A stretch of DNA of 64,000 nucleotides from Polaromonas sp. CG_9.7 (GTDB lineage Bacteria; Pseudomonadota; Gammaproteobacteria; Burkholderiales; Burkholderiaceae_C): contig NZ_JADOVG010000014.1 of assembly GCF_015752205.1 (NCBI RefSeq), positions 48,036-112,035 on the forward strand, written 5' to 3'. Under the pieces are notes generated by a model. The model did not search any database, was not told where the DNA came from, and saw only the letters and a program-made list of their open reading frames with translations. A program made the position numbers and the translations under genes. This document shows, piece by piece, positions 1 through 9,253 of the stretch (position 1 is its first letter; each line of letters starts with the position of its first letter).

Positions 1-44
1 ACGAGATCAAGGCCCTGCGCGATTCACACAAGGCGCGTCACTGA
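1..44 (+). CDS. C-terminal end of an unidentified protein (partial)
   Basis: The frame entering from the left edge reads EIKALRDSHKARH and stops at TGA 42-44. The tail is basic and has no recognisable motif, so no function is offered. A strong intrinsic terminator follows about 50 bases later, which fits the end of a plus-strand transcription unit. Confidence 0.55.
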   Translation, partial: EIKALRDSHKARH

Positions 45-96
45 ACTATTTCGTGAATTCCTGCTTGCCTGCCGACATTTTGCGATGCGGCAAGCC

Positions 97-133
97 AAAG
101 GCCTCAACTGGCTATCCGGTTGAGGCCTTTTTT
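97..133 (+). terminator. Rho-independent terminator
   Basis: AAAGGCCTCAAC at 97-108 pairs perfectly with GTTGAGGCCTTT at 119-130 around a 10-base loop, and the run of T continues to 133. It ends the gene cut by the left edge. Because the stem is flanked by A on the left and T on the right, it may also serve the minus-strand lipoprotein genes that converge on it. Confidence 0.85.
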
Positions 134-146
134 CCAGTTTGCGTGT

Positions 147-470
147 TCAGTTGTCCAAACCTCTGGCGCAACTGACCTGGGCATCAAATTGTGTTCCCTG
201 CCGGGAGTAGTCACTGTCGGTCACGCGACAACCTGAAACCATCTCGATCGCTTGACGAAGGGATGTCTGGGCGCTGGGCGTTTGTGCAAGGATTTTTTCG
301 TTTCCGGCGGCGCTGGCGGTCCAAGTGCTTTCGGTAATCTGCCGGACGCGAAAGGATTTGCCGTCCAGAGTCATCATGCGGGGCGCAGGCTCTGCAGTTA
401 CTCCAGGCAGGGTGCAACCACTTATTCCAAGGCTGGCTACAGCAAACGCCCAAGCAATGCACTGTTTCAT
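147..470 (-). CDS. Small lipoprotein, function unknown
   Basis: This 107-residue protein begins with a lipoprotein signal peptide: a hydrophobic stretch and the lipobox LGISGC put the lipidated cysteine near residue 19. The mature part carries two further cysteines (near 81 and 101), which could form a disulfide in the periplasm. I do not recognise a domain. Its ATG overlaps the stop of the upstream lipoprotein gene as ATGA, so the two are probably translationally coupled and work in the same compartment. The presence of an exported lipoprotein is well supported; the role is unknown. Confidence 0.7.
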   Translation of the reverse strand: MKQCIAWAFAVASLGISGCTLPGVTAEPAPRMMTLDGKSFRVRQITESTWTASAAGNEKILAQTPSAQTSLRQAIEMVSGCRVTDSDYSRQGTQFDAQVSCARGLDN

Positions 471-667
471 GAATTACCAGCTTTGATTAGCATGGAAGCT
501 GATGGTTGTTGTCCCGCTATGGCTGCTGACTGGCCATGGTCAGGCGTGAGTTGTGCCTTGGGCGTGGGCACCATCGGAGTAGGCGTTGGCAGTTTGGCGT
601 CAGGACAGCCTGAAAGCAACAGGGCTGCGCAAGCCAGTGGTGGCACTAAAAAAAGACGTTTTTTCAT
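467..667 (-). CDS. Very small proline-rich lipoprotein
   Basis: A 66-residue protein starting MKKRLFLVPP, with a lipobox LLLSGC that places the acylated cysteine near residue 21, followed by a Pro/Thr-rich segment (KLPTPTPMVPTPK). A longer reading from 706 is possible, but the MKK start gives a proper signal peptide. It is the first gene of a two-gene minus-strand unit and overlaps the next lipoprotein gene by ATGA. Nothing beyond the lipid anchor and a flexible low-complexity tail can be seen. It could be an anchoring or spacer lipoprotein; that is a guess. Confidence 0.55.
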   Translation of the reverse strand: MKKRLFLVPPLACAALLLSGCPDAKLPTPTPMVPTPKAQLTPDHGQSAAIAGQQPSASMLIKAGNS

Positions 668-893
668 CAGATTCTCCAAGACAGTTCTTCGGCATCTCCA
701 AATCATAGGCGGTCATTTGTCGGCCTGACAGAAACCGAACTGATGTTGCGGCCAAGGCCTACAGTCGAATTGGATGGTCCTGGCAGCGCTCGATTGGTGT
801 TCGGATCCAAAGGTGAAAATTCATCTTTGTTTTTGAAATTTTGGCAGGCTAGGGCAAAGGCATTTTTACCACTTTTTAAAGCGCTTGACGCGT

Positions 894-1841
894 CTATCCA
901 GTCTTGCGACTGCCTGTCAAACCGGAGGTTGCGTACTTGATTTCGTCAGGCACCGGTGCTTTTTTCTTGGCTGACAAGGCGCTTGCCCTGACCTTGCCTT
1001 TTGCACTGTTGCCATTCCCAGGCGTGTCGGATACCTCGCTTTTGTGCAGGCTGCGCTGCAGCAAGTCACTGAGGTTCAGGATTTGCGCGCCAAAAGGAGT
1101 CGTTTCTTCGGCATCCTCTTCAAATTGTGCAATGGATTGCAGCTGTCCGGCTGCAACCTTGCGTGCAACCAGCGCCAGGATTTCGTCCTTGAAAGAATCG
1201 CTGAACTGGTGCGGGTCCCACTTGCCGCGCATGTCCTCAATCAGCGCCACGGCCATCGCCAGTTCTTTGTCACTGACGCCCGCTGCCTTCGGTCCTTTGG
1301 GTGGCAGATCAAGGTCTTCCCAAGAGCGGATTTCATCACCCCAGCGCAGCAGATTCAGCACCAGGCCCTGGCCCGACGGCACAAGCACGGCCAGATGCTG
1401 TTTGTTTTGCAGCACGAGCCGGGCCACACCTACCTGCCGGGTCTGCAGCAAGGCGTCGCGCAGCAGCGCATAAACCTTCTCGCCTTTGTTAATCGGCTCC
1501 AGGTAGTAGGGCTTTTCCAGGTAAACGAAAGGAATCTGTGTATTGGGCACAAAGCTGTCAATGGCAATGGTCTGCGTCATCTTGGGGTAGGCCTCACGGA
1601 TCTCCTCGTCGGTCAGCACCACATAGCAGCCTTTTTTGTATTCGATGCCCTTGATGATGTTTTCGGCCTCAATTTCCTGACCTGTGACCTTGTTGATGCG
1701 CCGGTAGCCCACAGGATCCAGGGTGCGCTTGTCCAGCCAGTCAAAATCGAGCCCGGTATTGACCGTGGCCGAATGCAGGGCCACCGGGACATGCACCAGC
1801 CCGAAGCTGATGGCGCCTTTCCACACCGCACGTGTTGCCAT
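894..1841 (-). CDS. ku: Ku family DNA end-binding protein
   Basis: Bacterial Ku forms a homodimeric ring on double-strand ends and recruits ligase D for non-homologous end joining. The N-terminus MATRAVWKGAISFGLVHVPV is the family signature, and the core beta-barrel region with YYLEPINKGEKVYALLRDAL follows. At 315 residues it is slightly longer than typical (about 260-300). The extra length is a C-terminal basic tail with Lys/Ser/Ala runs, a region that in other bacterial Ku proteins modulates DNA threading and contact with the ligase. No ligD lies within this window, so the partner must be encoded elsewhere or be absent. The gene appears monocistronic, 51 bases from the DJ-1-type gene upstream. 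Confidence 0.95.
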   Translation of the reverse strand: MATRAVWKGAISFGLVHVPVALHSATVNTGLDFDWLDKRTLDPVGYRRINKVTGQEIEAENIIKGIEYKKGCYVVLTDEEIREAYPKMTQTIAIDSFVPNTQIPFVYLEKPYYLEPINKGEKVYALLRDALLQTRQVGVARLVLQNKQHLAVLVPSGQGLVLNLLRWGDEIRSWEDLDLPPKGPKAAGVSDKELAMAVALIEDMRGKWDPHQFSDSFKDEILALVARKVAAGQLQSIAQFEEDAEETTPFGAQILNLSDLLQRSLHKSEVSDTPGNGNSAKGKVRASALSAKKKAPVPDEIKYATSGLTGSRKTG

Positions 1842-1892
1842 GAATTTTCCTTTGGTTGGGCTTTGGGACGTTAATAAAGTGGCCTGTCCACC

Positions 1893-2486
1893 TTAAGCCG
1901 CTGAAGACGAAATGTCATCCGACGTGCCCCGTATATGCTTGACCAAAATGTCTTTGAACGCCGCATTAAAGGCAGGAATGTCGTCAGGCGTGCGGCTGCT
2001 GACCCAGTTACGGTCCACCACAACCTTTTCATCGACCCAATAAGCCCCGGCTTTTTCCAGGTCGCGCTTCACGTCCGGCGCACTGGTCATCTTGCGGCCC
2101 TGCACCAAGCCAGCCGAAATCAACAGCCACGGCGCATGGCAAATTACGGCAATCGGTTTGCCTTGCGCATCAATCTGTCTGACCAGCGCCTGCGCATCCG
2201 GATTGTTTCGAATGTGACTGGCGTTGACTTCGCCGCCTGGCAGCAAAAGCGCGTCGAATTCATCAGCCCCAGCTTGCTTGAAGGTCGCGTCCACATCAAA
2301 AAGATCGCCCGGTTGGTCGTGATGGACGCCACGGACCTGGCCCGTTTTATCGGACAGCATGCGGATGATCGCTCCAGCTTTTTCAAGAGCGGCTCGTGGC
2401 TCGGTCAGCTCTGCCTGTTCAAAACCGTCGGTAAGAAAGATGCCAATGCAAAGGCTGCCCAAAGTGGGTTGCGAAGTGTTGGACAT
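1893..2486 (-). CDS. DJ-1/PfpI family protein (type 1 glutamine amidotransferase fold)
   Basis: The 197-residue protein has the PfpI/DJ-1 layout: an N-terminal IGIFLTDGFEQAEL strand with the conserved Glu, the LLLPGGEV loop, and the nucleophile elbow VICHAPWLLISAG with its reactive cysteine near residue 116. Members act as glyoxalase/deglycase-type stress enzymes or are annotated as intracellular proteases. The DVKRDLEKAGA and DRNWVSSRTPDDIPAF segments are typical of the PfpI/YhbO branch. Which reaction it carries out cannot be told from sequence. It is transcribed in the same direction as ku, 51 bases upstream of it, and may share a stress-linked transcript. Confidence 0.9.
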   Translation of the reverse strand: MSNTSQPTLGSLCIGIFLTDGFEQAELTEPRAALEKAGAIIRMLSDKTGQVRGVHHDQPGDLFDVDATFKQAGADEFDALLLPGGEVNASHIRNNPDAQALVRQIDAQGKPIAVICHAPWLLISAGLVQGRKMTSAPDVKRDLEKAGAYWVDEKVVVDRNWVSSRTPDDIPAFNAAFKDILVKHIRGTSDDISSSAA

Positions 2487-2691
2487 GGTTTTCTCCTGGG
2501 TTCACCATGGTCTCACTTTGAACCGCGCCCTCAGGGGTATTTGTCGGCGCGCCAAGTTCGATGGCGTAGGAGAAAGGCCCCAATTCAGACCGTGCAGGCC
2601 CATAAAACGCTTTCCATTAACAATCGGGTTTATTCTGTCGTTGCGTATTGTTCGCAGGATCGCAATCAATTTTCATTTATCGGGAGACCCC

Positions 2692-3171
2692 ATGATTCAA
2701 CGTCGCCAAGCCCTTCGCCTTTCACTCGCCACGCTGACTGTTTCAGCCCTTGCCGTCATTAGCGGTTGCGGCATGATGAAATCAACATCTACCGACATGG
2801 CCAGTGCCAACATGGTGGCCCTCAGCACGCAGTTGCGAGCCGGCAATGAGGTTCCGCCCAATGCCAGTCAAGCCACTGGAACCGTCGATGCCGTGCTGAA
2901 CAAGGAAACCAATTTGCTGCGCTGGAAAGTTAGCTACACCGGCTTGAGTGGTCCTGCCTCCATGGCACATTTCCATGGCCCTGCTGCTGTCGGCGCGAAT
3001 GCCGGCGTGGCGTTGCCATGGCCAAATCCTGTCACCAGTTCGATGGAAGGCAGTGCCACACTGACCCCTGCGCAGTCAGCCGAGTTGGTTGCCGGCCGCT
3101 GGTATGCCAATATTCACACCGCCATGCACCCCGGTGGCGAAATCCGCGGCCAGATGATGGTGAAAAACTGA
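2692..3171 (+). CDS. CHRD domain lipoprotein
   Basis: A 159-residue exported protein. The start ATG at 2692 is preceded by a GGGAG ribosome site and followed by a signal peptide with Arg residues at 3-4 and 8, ending in the lipobox VISGC (Cys near 24). The mature part is a single CHRD (chordin-type) domain with the hallmark AHFHGPA and, near the end, WYANIHTAMHPGGEIRGQM. CHRD domains in bacteria occur on secreted or surface proteins of unknown biochemical role. The frame extends further upstream, but those codons lack signal-peptide character. It stands alone, divergent from the DJ-1-type gene. Confidence 0.88.
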   Translation: MIQRRQALRLSLATLTVSALAVISGCGMMKSTSTDMASANMVALSTQLRAGNEVPPNASQATGTVDAVLNKETNLLRWKVSYTGLSGPASMAHFHGPAAVGANAGVALPWPNPVTSSMEGSATLTPAQSAELVAGRWYANIHTAMHPGGEIRGQMMVKN

Positions 3172-3601
3172 TTTGCAAACTTTGTCTTGGCCATTGCTTG
3201 CATGGCTGAGACCATTCAGTTACTGGGTGAAGTAGGCTTTTTGTGCTTAGAACCAGTCAAAACCCAGGGTTTGCGAATGCATCCTTGCCAGCTATGGAGC
3301 AGGATGCACAGCAGTATGGGAGCGGGCTGTACCAGCGCCCGCAGTGTTTGACCGTTGGGGTTGACCGCAAACGTGTATATGGAAAGCACTTATGGCCGTT
3401 GCCGACAAGGCAGGCAGGTTCAGTGCTTCACGTTATATAAAGCCGATGAAAATAGTTCATCGGCTTTCACCCTTTTCAGCAGCATAAGATTTTTGGCGTG
3501 GCCTTTGCCGACAGCCCATGTTGTGTGCGTTGAAATTAATCCGTGCGTACCGGGTTTGGCCGACAGGCCAGACGTTTTGACCAGTACCAAAGAGACCCGC
3601 C
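3172..3601. other. 430-base intergenic region
   Basis: No convincing gene is visible; the short open frames have no ribosome site or recognisable motif. The only structured element is the hairpin at 3439-3467, described separately. The part just before 3602 presumably carries the promoter of the GAF protein gene, but I see no consensus boxes I would defend. Confidence 0.5.
3439..3467 (+). terminator. Hairpin, possible terminator of the CHRD gene
   Basis: AAAGCCGATGAA (3439-3450) and TTCATCGGCTTT (3456-3467) form a perfect 12-bp stem with the loop AATAG. The following bases CACCCTTTTC contain only a short broken T run, so termination may be weak. It lies 268 bases after the CHRD stop codon. 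Confidence 0.5.
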
Positions 3602-4075
3602 ATGGCATCGCATGACCATCAACAGAAACATGAGCAGCAACTGGCGCAGTTTTATCTGGCGTTTGAAAACGGCGGCTTGCTTGGTGCACTTCGGTACCTC
3701 AATGCCCGCACCACGTTTCGCTACACCGCCATCTACCGGCTTGACGGGCAGATGATGCGCAATATCTTGTTGTTCGACCGTGATGGCGAAAACCCCACCA
3801 GCCTGTCAGAATTGCCGTTAGGCGACAGTTTTTGCCAGTTCGTGATGCGCGACAACGGTTTCAATACGGCCAATTCTGCTGACGACATGCGGCTGCTTGG
3901 CCATCCTTACCAGGGTATCCTGAATTCCTATTTCGGCCTTCCGTTGTCTCGCAAAGCTGGGACGATCTACGGCACGTTTTGCCATTTCGACGCCCAGCCC
4001 ATGGAGATTGCCGACAGCGAAATCGCCTTCCTTGAAGCGGTCAGCACGTTGCTGATGGATCAGCTCGACAGGTAA
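3602..4075 (+). CDS. Single GAF-domain protein
   Basis: A 157-residue soluble protein made of one GAF domain: a helical start, the TFRYTAIYRLDG strand, LPLGDSFCQFVMRDNGF, and the NSYFGLPLSRKAGTIYGTFCHFD core typical of small-molecule or chromophore-binding GAF folds. The conserved cysteine in GDSFC resembles the position occupied in redox or bilin-sensing GAFs, but one residue is not enough to claim chromophore binding. No output domain is attached, so it would have to act through a partner. The ATG lies in CGCCATGGCATCG with no strong ribosome site. Confidence 0.75.
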   Translation: MASHDHQQKHEQQLAQFYLAFENGGLLGALRYLNARTTFRYTAIYRLDGQMMRNILLFDRDGENPTSLSELPLGDSFCQFVMRDNGFNTANSADDMRLLGHPYQGILNSYFGLPLSRKAGTIYGTFCHFDAQPMEIADSEIAFLEAVSTLLMDQLDR

Positions 4076-4373
4076 AGCGCGGTGTGATGTTTGACGCGCC
4101 CCGGCAGAAAGTTTCTGATTCGATAGCTGCGCTCTCTTTGCAGCATTGTGTCAAGACCGTGGTCAAGGCATGGACGGCTGCCATCCACAGCATTCAGCGC
4201 ACCATCGCCGACTGCATTTTTCGTCGTCCGCAGGGCATGGACTTTCATTTCCAAGGCGTATATCAACGCCGGGTTCCCCTGTCGTCGATAAAACCTTAAA
4301 ATCATGGGTTAAGTAAAAATCGCAGACGTTGTCATTTGGCCGTCCGCGCGATTTCAACCATGAATCGCCCGCC

Positions 4374-6758
4374 ATGAACGCCCCCATCGACGTCTCGTTT
4401 TTCAACCGCGCCGCCAAGCCCATCACCAGTTACCGCAAATACTGGGCTGCCCGTTTCGGCACCGCCAAATTCCTGCCGACGACCCGCGCCGAGATGGATG
4501 CGCTGGGCTGGGACAGCTGCGACATCATCCTCGTCACTGGCGACGCATACGTTGACCACCCCAGCTTCGGCATGGCGGTGATTGGCCGGGTGCTGGAAGC
4601 CCAGGGCTTTCGTGTCGGCATCATTGCCCAGCCCGACTGGCAAAGCGCCGAGCCCTTCAAGGTGATGGGCAAACCCAACCTGTTCTGGGGCGTGACCGCC
4701 GGGAACATGGACTCGATGATCAACCGCTACACGGCGGACCGCAAGATTCGCAGCGACGACGCCTACACGCCCGGCGACATCGGCGGCAAGCGGCCCGACC
4801 GCGCTGCCATCGTCTACAGCCAGCGCTGCCGTGAAGCCTACAAAGACGTACCCATCATTCTGGGCGGCATCGAAGGCAGCCTGCGACGCATCGCGCATTA
4901 CGACTACTGGTCCGACAAGGTGCGCCGCTCCATCGTCGTCGATGCAAAAAGCGATTTGCTGCTCTATGGCAACGCCGAGCGCGCGCTGGTCGAGATTGCC
5001 CACCGCCTGGCCGCACGCGAACCGGTGCACAGCATCACCGATGTGCGCGGCACGGCCTTCGTGCGCCGACAGGACGACGAAACCGGCCGGGGCTGGTTCG
5101 AGATTGACTCGACGCAGGTCGATGAGCCGGGCCGCGTCGAGTCGCACATCAACCCTTACATGACCACCAGCGAACAGGCGGCCGAGCAAGGCAGCACCTG
5201 CGCCAAGGAAGACGGCGAGAAGGCTGCTGCTGAAAACGTAGCTGCTGGTGCAATGCCAGCAAGCGCTACAGGTCAATTAAGCTTAAAGACAGAGGCCAAC
5301 CCGGCGATCAAGCCACTGACCTTCTTTCCGAATCCTGCGCTCTACGGCAAAGGCAATGTCAAGGTGCCGCCGCGCGACCGTACCGTAATTCGACTGCCCA
5401 GCTACGAGCAGATCAAGGCCGACCCGGTGCTGTATGCCCACGCCAACCGCGTGCTGCACCTGGAAACCAACCCCGGCAACGCCAGAGCCTTGGTGCAGGC
5501 GCATGGCGAAGGCACGACCGCGCGCGATGTCTGGATCACGCCGCCGCCCATCCCGCTGACCACCGCCGAGATGGACTACGTGTTCGACCTGCCGTATGCA
5601 CGCTCCCCGCACCCGAGCTACGCCGACGACAACGGCAGCCACGACGGCGTGACCAAGATACCGGCCTGGGAAATGATCCGCTTTTCGATCAACATCATGC
5701 GTGGCTGCTTTGGCGGCTGCACCTTTTGCTCGATCACCGAGCACGAAGGCCGCATTATTCAGAGCCGTTCCGAGGAATCGGTGATCCGCGAGATAGAGGA
5801 CATCCGCGACAAGGTCGAAGGCTTCACCGGCACCATTTCCGACCTGGGCGGCCCGACGGCCAACATGTACCGCCTGGGCTGCAAGAGCCCGGAAATTGAA
5901 GCCGCTTGCCGCAAGCCAAGCTGCGTTTACCCTGGTATCTGCCAGAACCTGACCACCGACCATGGCCCGCTGATCAAGATCTACAAGCGCGGCCGTGCGC
6001 TCAGGGGTGTCAAGAAAATCCTGGTCAGCTCGGGTTTGCGTTACGACCTGGCGGTGAAAAGCCCCGAGTACGTCAAGGAACTGGTCACGCACCATGTCGG
6101 TGGCTACCTGAAAATTGCACCTGAGCACACCGAGCAGGGGCCGCTGACCAAGATGATGAAGCCCGGCATCGGCAGCTATGACAAGTTCAAGCAGCTGTTC
6201 GAGAAGTTCAGCCTGGAAGCCGGCAAGAAGCAGTTTTTGATTCCCTACTTCATTGCCGCCCACCCCGGCACCAGCGACGAAGACATGATGAACCTGGCAA
6301 TCTGGCTGAAGAAGAACAGTTTCCGGGCCGACCAGGTGCAGACCTTCTACCCCAGCCCGATGGCAACGGCCACGGCGATGTACCACAGCAACAAGAATCC
6401 GCTTCGCAAAATCACCCGTGACAGCGAAACCGTGGACATTGTTCGCGGTGACAAGCGCCGCCGCCTGCACAAGGCATTCTTGCGCTACCACGATGCCAAC
6501 AACTGGCCGTTGCTGCGCGAAGCGTTGAAAACGATGGGCCGCGCCGACCTGATCGGCAACGGCAAGCACCATTTGATTCCGACCTTTCAGCCGATGACCG
6601 ACGGCACCTACACCAGCGCGCGGCGGAAAAATTCGACGGCTTCCGTGGCCCCGGCCGCGCCTGTCAAGGGCCGCATGCTCACGCAGCACACCGGCCTGCC
6701 GCCACGGGACAACGGCTCGGGCAAGGTGTCCGGCAAACTGGTGCGCAAGCTGCGCTAG
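4374..6758 (+). CDS. YgiQ family radical SAM protein
   Basis: A 794-residue protein of the YgiQ family (UPF0313): an N-terminal B12-binding-like region starting near [16 protein letters not shown], then the radical SAM core. The cluster motif [12 protein letters not shown] supplies cysteines at about 445, 449 and 452 (CxxxCxxC) that bind the [4Fe-4S] cluster cleaving S-adenosylmethionine. The C-terminal tail is basic. The substrate of YgiQ is not known to me. I chose the ATG at 4374 (MNAPIDVSF) over an in-frame TTG at 4329 because family members start close to this point. Residues about 286-305 (after KEDGEKAA) are encoded by a copy of an interspersed repeat and look like an insertion in a linker. 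Confidence 0.9.
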   Translation: MNAPIDVSFFNRAAKPITSYRKYWAARFGTAKFLPTTRAEMDALGWDSCDIILVTGDAYVDHPSFGMAVIGRVLEAQGFRVGIIAQPDWQSAEPFKVMGKPNLFWGVTAGNMDSMINRYTADRKIRSDDAYTPGDIGGKRPDRAAIVYSQRCREAYKDVPIILGGIEGSLRRIAHYDYWSDKVRRSIVVDAKSDLLLYGNAERALVEIAHRLAAREPVHSITDVRGTAFVRRQDDETGRGWFEIDSTQVDEPGRVESHINPYMTTSEQAAEQGSTCAKEDGEKAAAENVAAGAMPASATGQLSLKTEANPAIKPLTFFPNPALYGKGNVKVPPRDRTVIRLPSYEQIKADPVLYAHANRVLHLETNPGNARALVQAHGEGTTARDVWITPPPIPLTTAEMDYVFDLPYARSPHPSYADDNGSHDGVTKIPAWEMIRFSINIMRGCFGGCTFCSITEHEGRIIQSRSEESVIREIEDIRDKVEGFTGTISDLGGPTANMYRLGCKSPEIEAACRKPSCVYPGICQNLTTDHGPLIKIYKRGRALRGVKKILVSSGLRYDLAVKSPEYVKELVTHHVGGYLKIAPEHTEQGPLTKMMKPGIGSYDKFKQLFEKFSLEAGKKQFLIPYFIAAHPGTSDEDMMNLAIWLKKNSFRADQVQTFYPSPMATATAMYHSNKNPLRKITRDSETVDIVRGDKRRRLHKAFLRYHDANNWPLLREALKTMGRADLIGNGKHHLIPTFQPMTDGTYTSARRKNSTASVAPAAPVKGRMLTQHTGLPPRDNGSGKVSGKLVRKLR
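5231..5285 (+). repeat. Interspersed TAGCTGCT-type repeat inside ygiQ
   Basis: The stretch around GAAAACGTAGCTGCTGGTGC and the following CCAGCAAGCGCTACAGG matches the element seen between genes elsewhere in the window (for example 12454-12510 and 27086-27130). It is read in frame and encodes residues of the form [15 protein letters not shown], an Ala-rich linker. Confidence 0.65.
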
Positions 6759-6797
6759 GCAGCTGCTGAAAGAGCAAAAGAAATTTCAGGTGTTTCA

Positions 6798-6845
6798 AGG
6801 CTCTGGGCATGCAAAGCATGCCCGGGTAGCTACAAAAACAATAGC
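6798..6845 (-). repeat. Interspersed TAGCTGCT-type repeat, intergenic
   Basis: On the minus strand it reads GCTATTGTTTTTGTAGCTAC, then GGGCATGCTTTGCATGCCC, a near-perfect hairpin. It lies between ygiQ and the first hybrid kinase and may act as a transcript boundary. There is no other gene in this 200-base gap. Confidence 0.6.
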
Positions 6846-6958
6846 GTCTTTTTTGCTGTCATGGCTGGCTGGCTGACAGGCAGCGCTGCGAAATAGGCGT
6901 AAGGTTGCATGGCAATAATCGTCCATCCTGAAACCTGTCCGGCGCCTACTGTAAAAAC

Positions 6959-9190
6959 ATGAATCCAAACCTGACCGATGATGTGCCCGCGCCGGCCATG
7001 CCAGGTTTTCTGGCCAACGGTGGTGAAATGGGCGCGCTCATCAGCGCCAGTGACTGGCATAAGACCTCTCTTGGCGGTGTTGAGGGATGGCCACCCGCTT
7101 TGAAGGTTGTGCTGGCATCACTGCTGAGTTGCCCGCAGCCTATATTCCTGGCGTGGGGACCGGAGCTTTTCTCGTTTTTCAATGACGCCTATCGTCCCAT
7201 GCTCGGGAAGCGCCTCGAGGGTGCGATGGGAAGGCCATTTGCCGAGTTGTGGTCCGATGCCTGGCCTGATCTTGAGCCGATCGTGCGCAAGGCACTCGAC
7301 GGAGAAGGCTCGCTTTACGAAAACCTGCCGCTCACCCTGACCCGCAACGGCTTTGAAGAAGCCACCTGGTGGTCGTTTTCTTATATGCCCTTGCGCGACG
7401 CCAGTGGGGCAGTCGCTGGCATGTATTGCATCACCACCGAGAAAACCGAACAGATGCTGCTGTCACAGCAGGCGGCGTTCGAGCAAAAACGGCAGTCGTT
7501 CCGGATCGAACTCAGAGATGCCCTGCGCGATGCCAGCACGCCCGAAGCCTTGATGGCGACTGCCGCAGAAAAGCTGGGCCAGCACCTGCAAGCGGGTTGC
7601 GTCGGCTATGCGCAGGTTGATGCCGAGGGCAAGTGGATGCAGGTTCACCAGGACTGGACCGCTGCGAATTGCCACAGCATAGTAGGAACCCATCGACTTG
7701 ACATTTACGGTCCCGCGATGATGGCAGAGGTGCGAGAAGGTCGAACCGTTGCAGTGAGCGATGCATTGACCGACCCGATTGTCGGCGCGGCTTATGCAGC
7801 AGCTTTTGAATCTGCCGGTGCGAGGGCCATCATCAATACCCCGTTGATCAGGAATGGACATCTTGCCGCGATCCTGTTTGTGCTTAATCCTGAGCCGCGC
7901 AACTGGACGCTTTCCGAAAAAGCACTGGTCGAGGAAATTGCCCAGCGGACCTGGACATCGCTGCAGCGACTGCAGACAGAGCTTGACCTGCGCGAAATGA
8001 ACCAGGCGCTTGAGCAGCGCACGACCGAACTGCTGCGCACGGAAACCGCGCTGCGGCAGTCACAAAAACTCGAAGCGCTGGGCCAGCTTACCGGTGGTGT
8101 GGCGCATGATTTCAACAATCTGTTGGCTGTCATCAGCTCCTCGGTCGAGTTGTTGCGCAGCGACAAAATACCTGTCGAGCGGCATAGCCTGTATCTGGAC
8201 ATGATTTTCGATACGGTGGCGCGCGCAGTCAAACTTACCAGCCAGTTACTGGCTTTCGCCCGACGGCAGCCTCTCAGTCCCGAGGTGTTTGATGTCGACC
8301 TGCAGGTAAAAAGCGTGGTTGATCTGGTTCGTCCCCTGATGGGGTCACAGGTACAGGTTGATTTTGAGCCTTCCGGGGGGAGTGTCTGCTTTGCCATGGC
8401 AGATATCAGCCAGTTTGAAACCGCGCTGGTGAACCTTTCCATCAACGCACGCGACGCCATGAACGCAAAAGGCCTTCTTACCCTCAAAGTGCATGCCGTG
8501 GACAGCATTCCGGCTGGCCCGGGTCATGACCGCCGCGTGGGTGAATTCATTGCCATTTCTATGGCTGACACGGGCTGCGGGATTGCGCATGACAAGCTGC
8601 AGGCCATCTTCGAGCCTTTCTACACCACCAAGGAAGTCGGCAAAGGCACGGGCCTGGGCTTGAGCCAGGTGTTTGGTTTCACCAAACAATCGGGCGGAGA
8701 AGTCGAGGTGCGCAGCGTACCCGGCAAGGGCTCTGTTTTTACCCTGTACCTGGCGCGTGCCATGCCCTTGCTCTCGCTACAAAATGCAACGGAGCTGACA
8801 AAACCGGATGTTCAGGGCCATCGCACCAGCGTGCTCATCGTCGAGGACAACCAAACCCTGGCACAAATGACGTGCGAAATTCTGGATGATCTGGATTACC
8901 GCACAACCTGGGCGGCCAGCGCAGAGGCTGCATTGGCCCTGTTGGCCAAGGATGCAGGCCGCTTTGACCTGATGTTTTCCGACGTGATCATGCCGGGAAT
9001 GGGCGGCATCGAGCTTGGGCTTCTGGTGCGTCAACGCTACCCTGGCCTGCCGGTCGTGCTGACCAGCGGCTACAGCGCTGCCATGGCCGAAAAGGGACGA
9101 CACGGCTTTGAGCTGATTCAAAAACCTTACACGTCTGAAGCGCTGGTGCGGGTTTTTTCCAAGGTGATTGCCGGTCAGTCGTCTGCTTAA
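6959..9190 (+). CDS. Hybrid sensor histidine kinase (PAS-GAF-HisKA-HATPase-REC)
   Basis: A 743-residue cytoplasmic kinase with no membrane segment. A PAS-like module covers about residues 25-170 (WGPELFSFFNDAYRPMLGKR), a GAF module about 175-345, then a coiled linker. The HisKA box GGVAHDFNNLLAVI puts the phosphoaccepting histidine at 383. ATP-binding boxes follow (LVNLSINARDAM, DTGCGI, GTGLGLSQVFGF), and a C-terminal receiver domain has its phosphorylatable Asp near 675 (FSDVIMPGMGG) and Lys in QKPY. No DNA-binding output is attached or adjacent. A second hybrid kinase follows 63 bases downstream in the same direction, so the two probably form one relay. The signal sensed is unknown. Confidence 0.92.
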   Translation: MNPNLTDDVPAPAMPGFLANGGEMGALISASDWHKTSLGGVEGWPPALKVVLASLLSCPQPIFLAWGPELFSFFNDAYRPMLGKRLEGAMGRPFAELWSDAWPDLEPIVRKALDGEGSLYENLPLTLTRNGFEEATWWSFSYMPLRDASGAVAGMYCITTEKTEQMLLSQQAAFEQKRQSFRIELRDALRDASTPEALMATAAEKLGQHLQAGCVGYAQVDAEGKWMQVHQDWTAANCHSIVGTHRLDIYGPAMMAEVREGRTVAVSDALTDPIVGAAYAAAFESAGARAIINTPLIRNGHLAAILFVLNPEPRNWTLSEKALVEEIAQRTWTSLQRLQTELDLREMNQALEQRTTELLRTETALRQSQKLEALGQLTGGVAHDFNNLLAVISSSVELLRSDKIPVERHSLYLDMIFDTVARAVKLTSQLLAFARRQPLSPEVFDVDLQVKSVVDLVRPLMGSQVQVDFEPSGGSVCFAMADISQFETALVNLSINARDAMNAKGLLTLKVHAVDSIPAGPGHDRRVGEFIAISMADTGCGIAHDKLQAIFEPFYTTKEVGKGTGLGLSQVFGFTKQSGGEVEVRSVPGKGSVFTLYLARAMPLLSLQNATELTKPDVQGHRTSVLIVEDNQTLAQMTCEILDDLDYRTTWAASAEAALALLAKDAGRFDLMFSDVIMPGMGGIELGLLVRQRYPGLPVVLTSGYSAAMAEKGRHGFELIQKPYTSEALVRVFSKVIAGQSSA

Positions 9191-9253
9191 AGCAGTCCGT
9201 CTTTCAGGACTGAACAGCTTGATTCGAAAATTCGAAACCTTGAAAAATCACCC

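Noticed and set aside
4332..5276. Long minus-strand open frame opposite ygiQ
   Set aside because: It is a GC-rich shadow frame: the plus-strand radical SAM protein has clear family motifs, while the reverse protein is low complexity (Val/Ala/Gly-rich) with no motif.
5283..6689. Long minus-strand open frame opposite the C-terminal half of ygiQ
   Set aside because: Antisense shadow caused by third-position GC bias; no ribosome site or recognisable domain.
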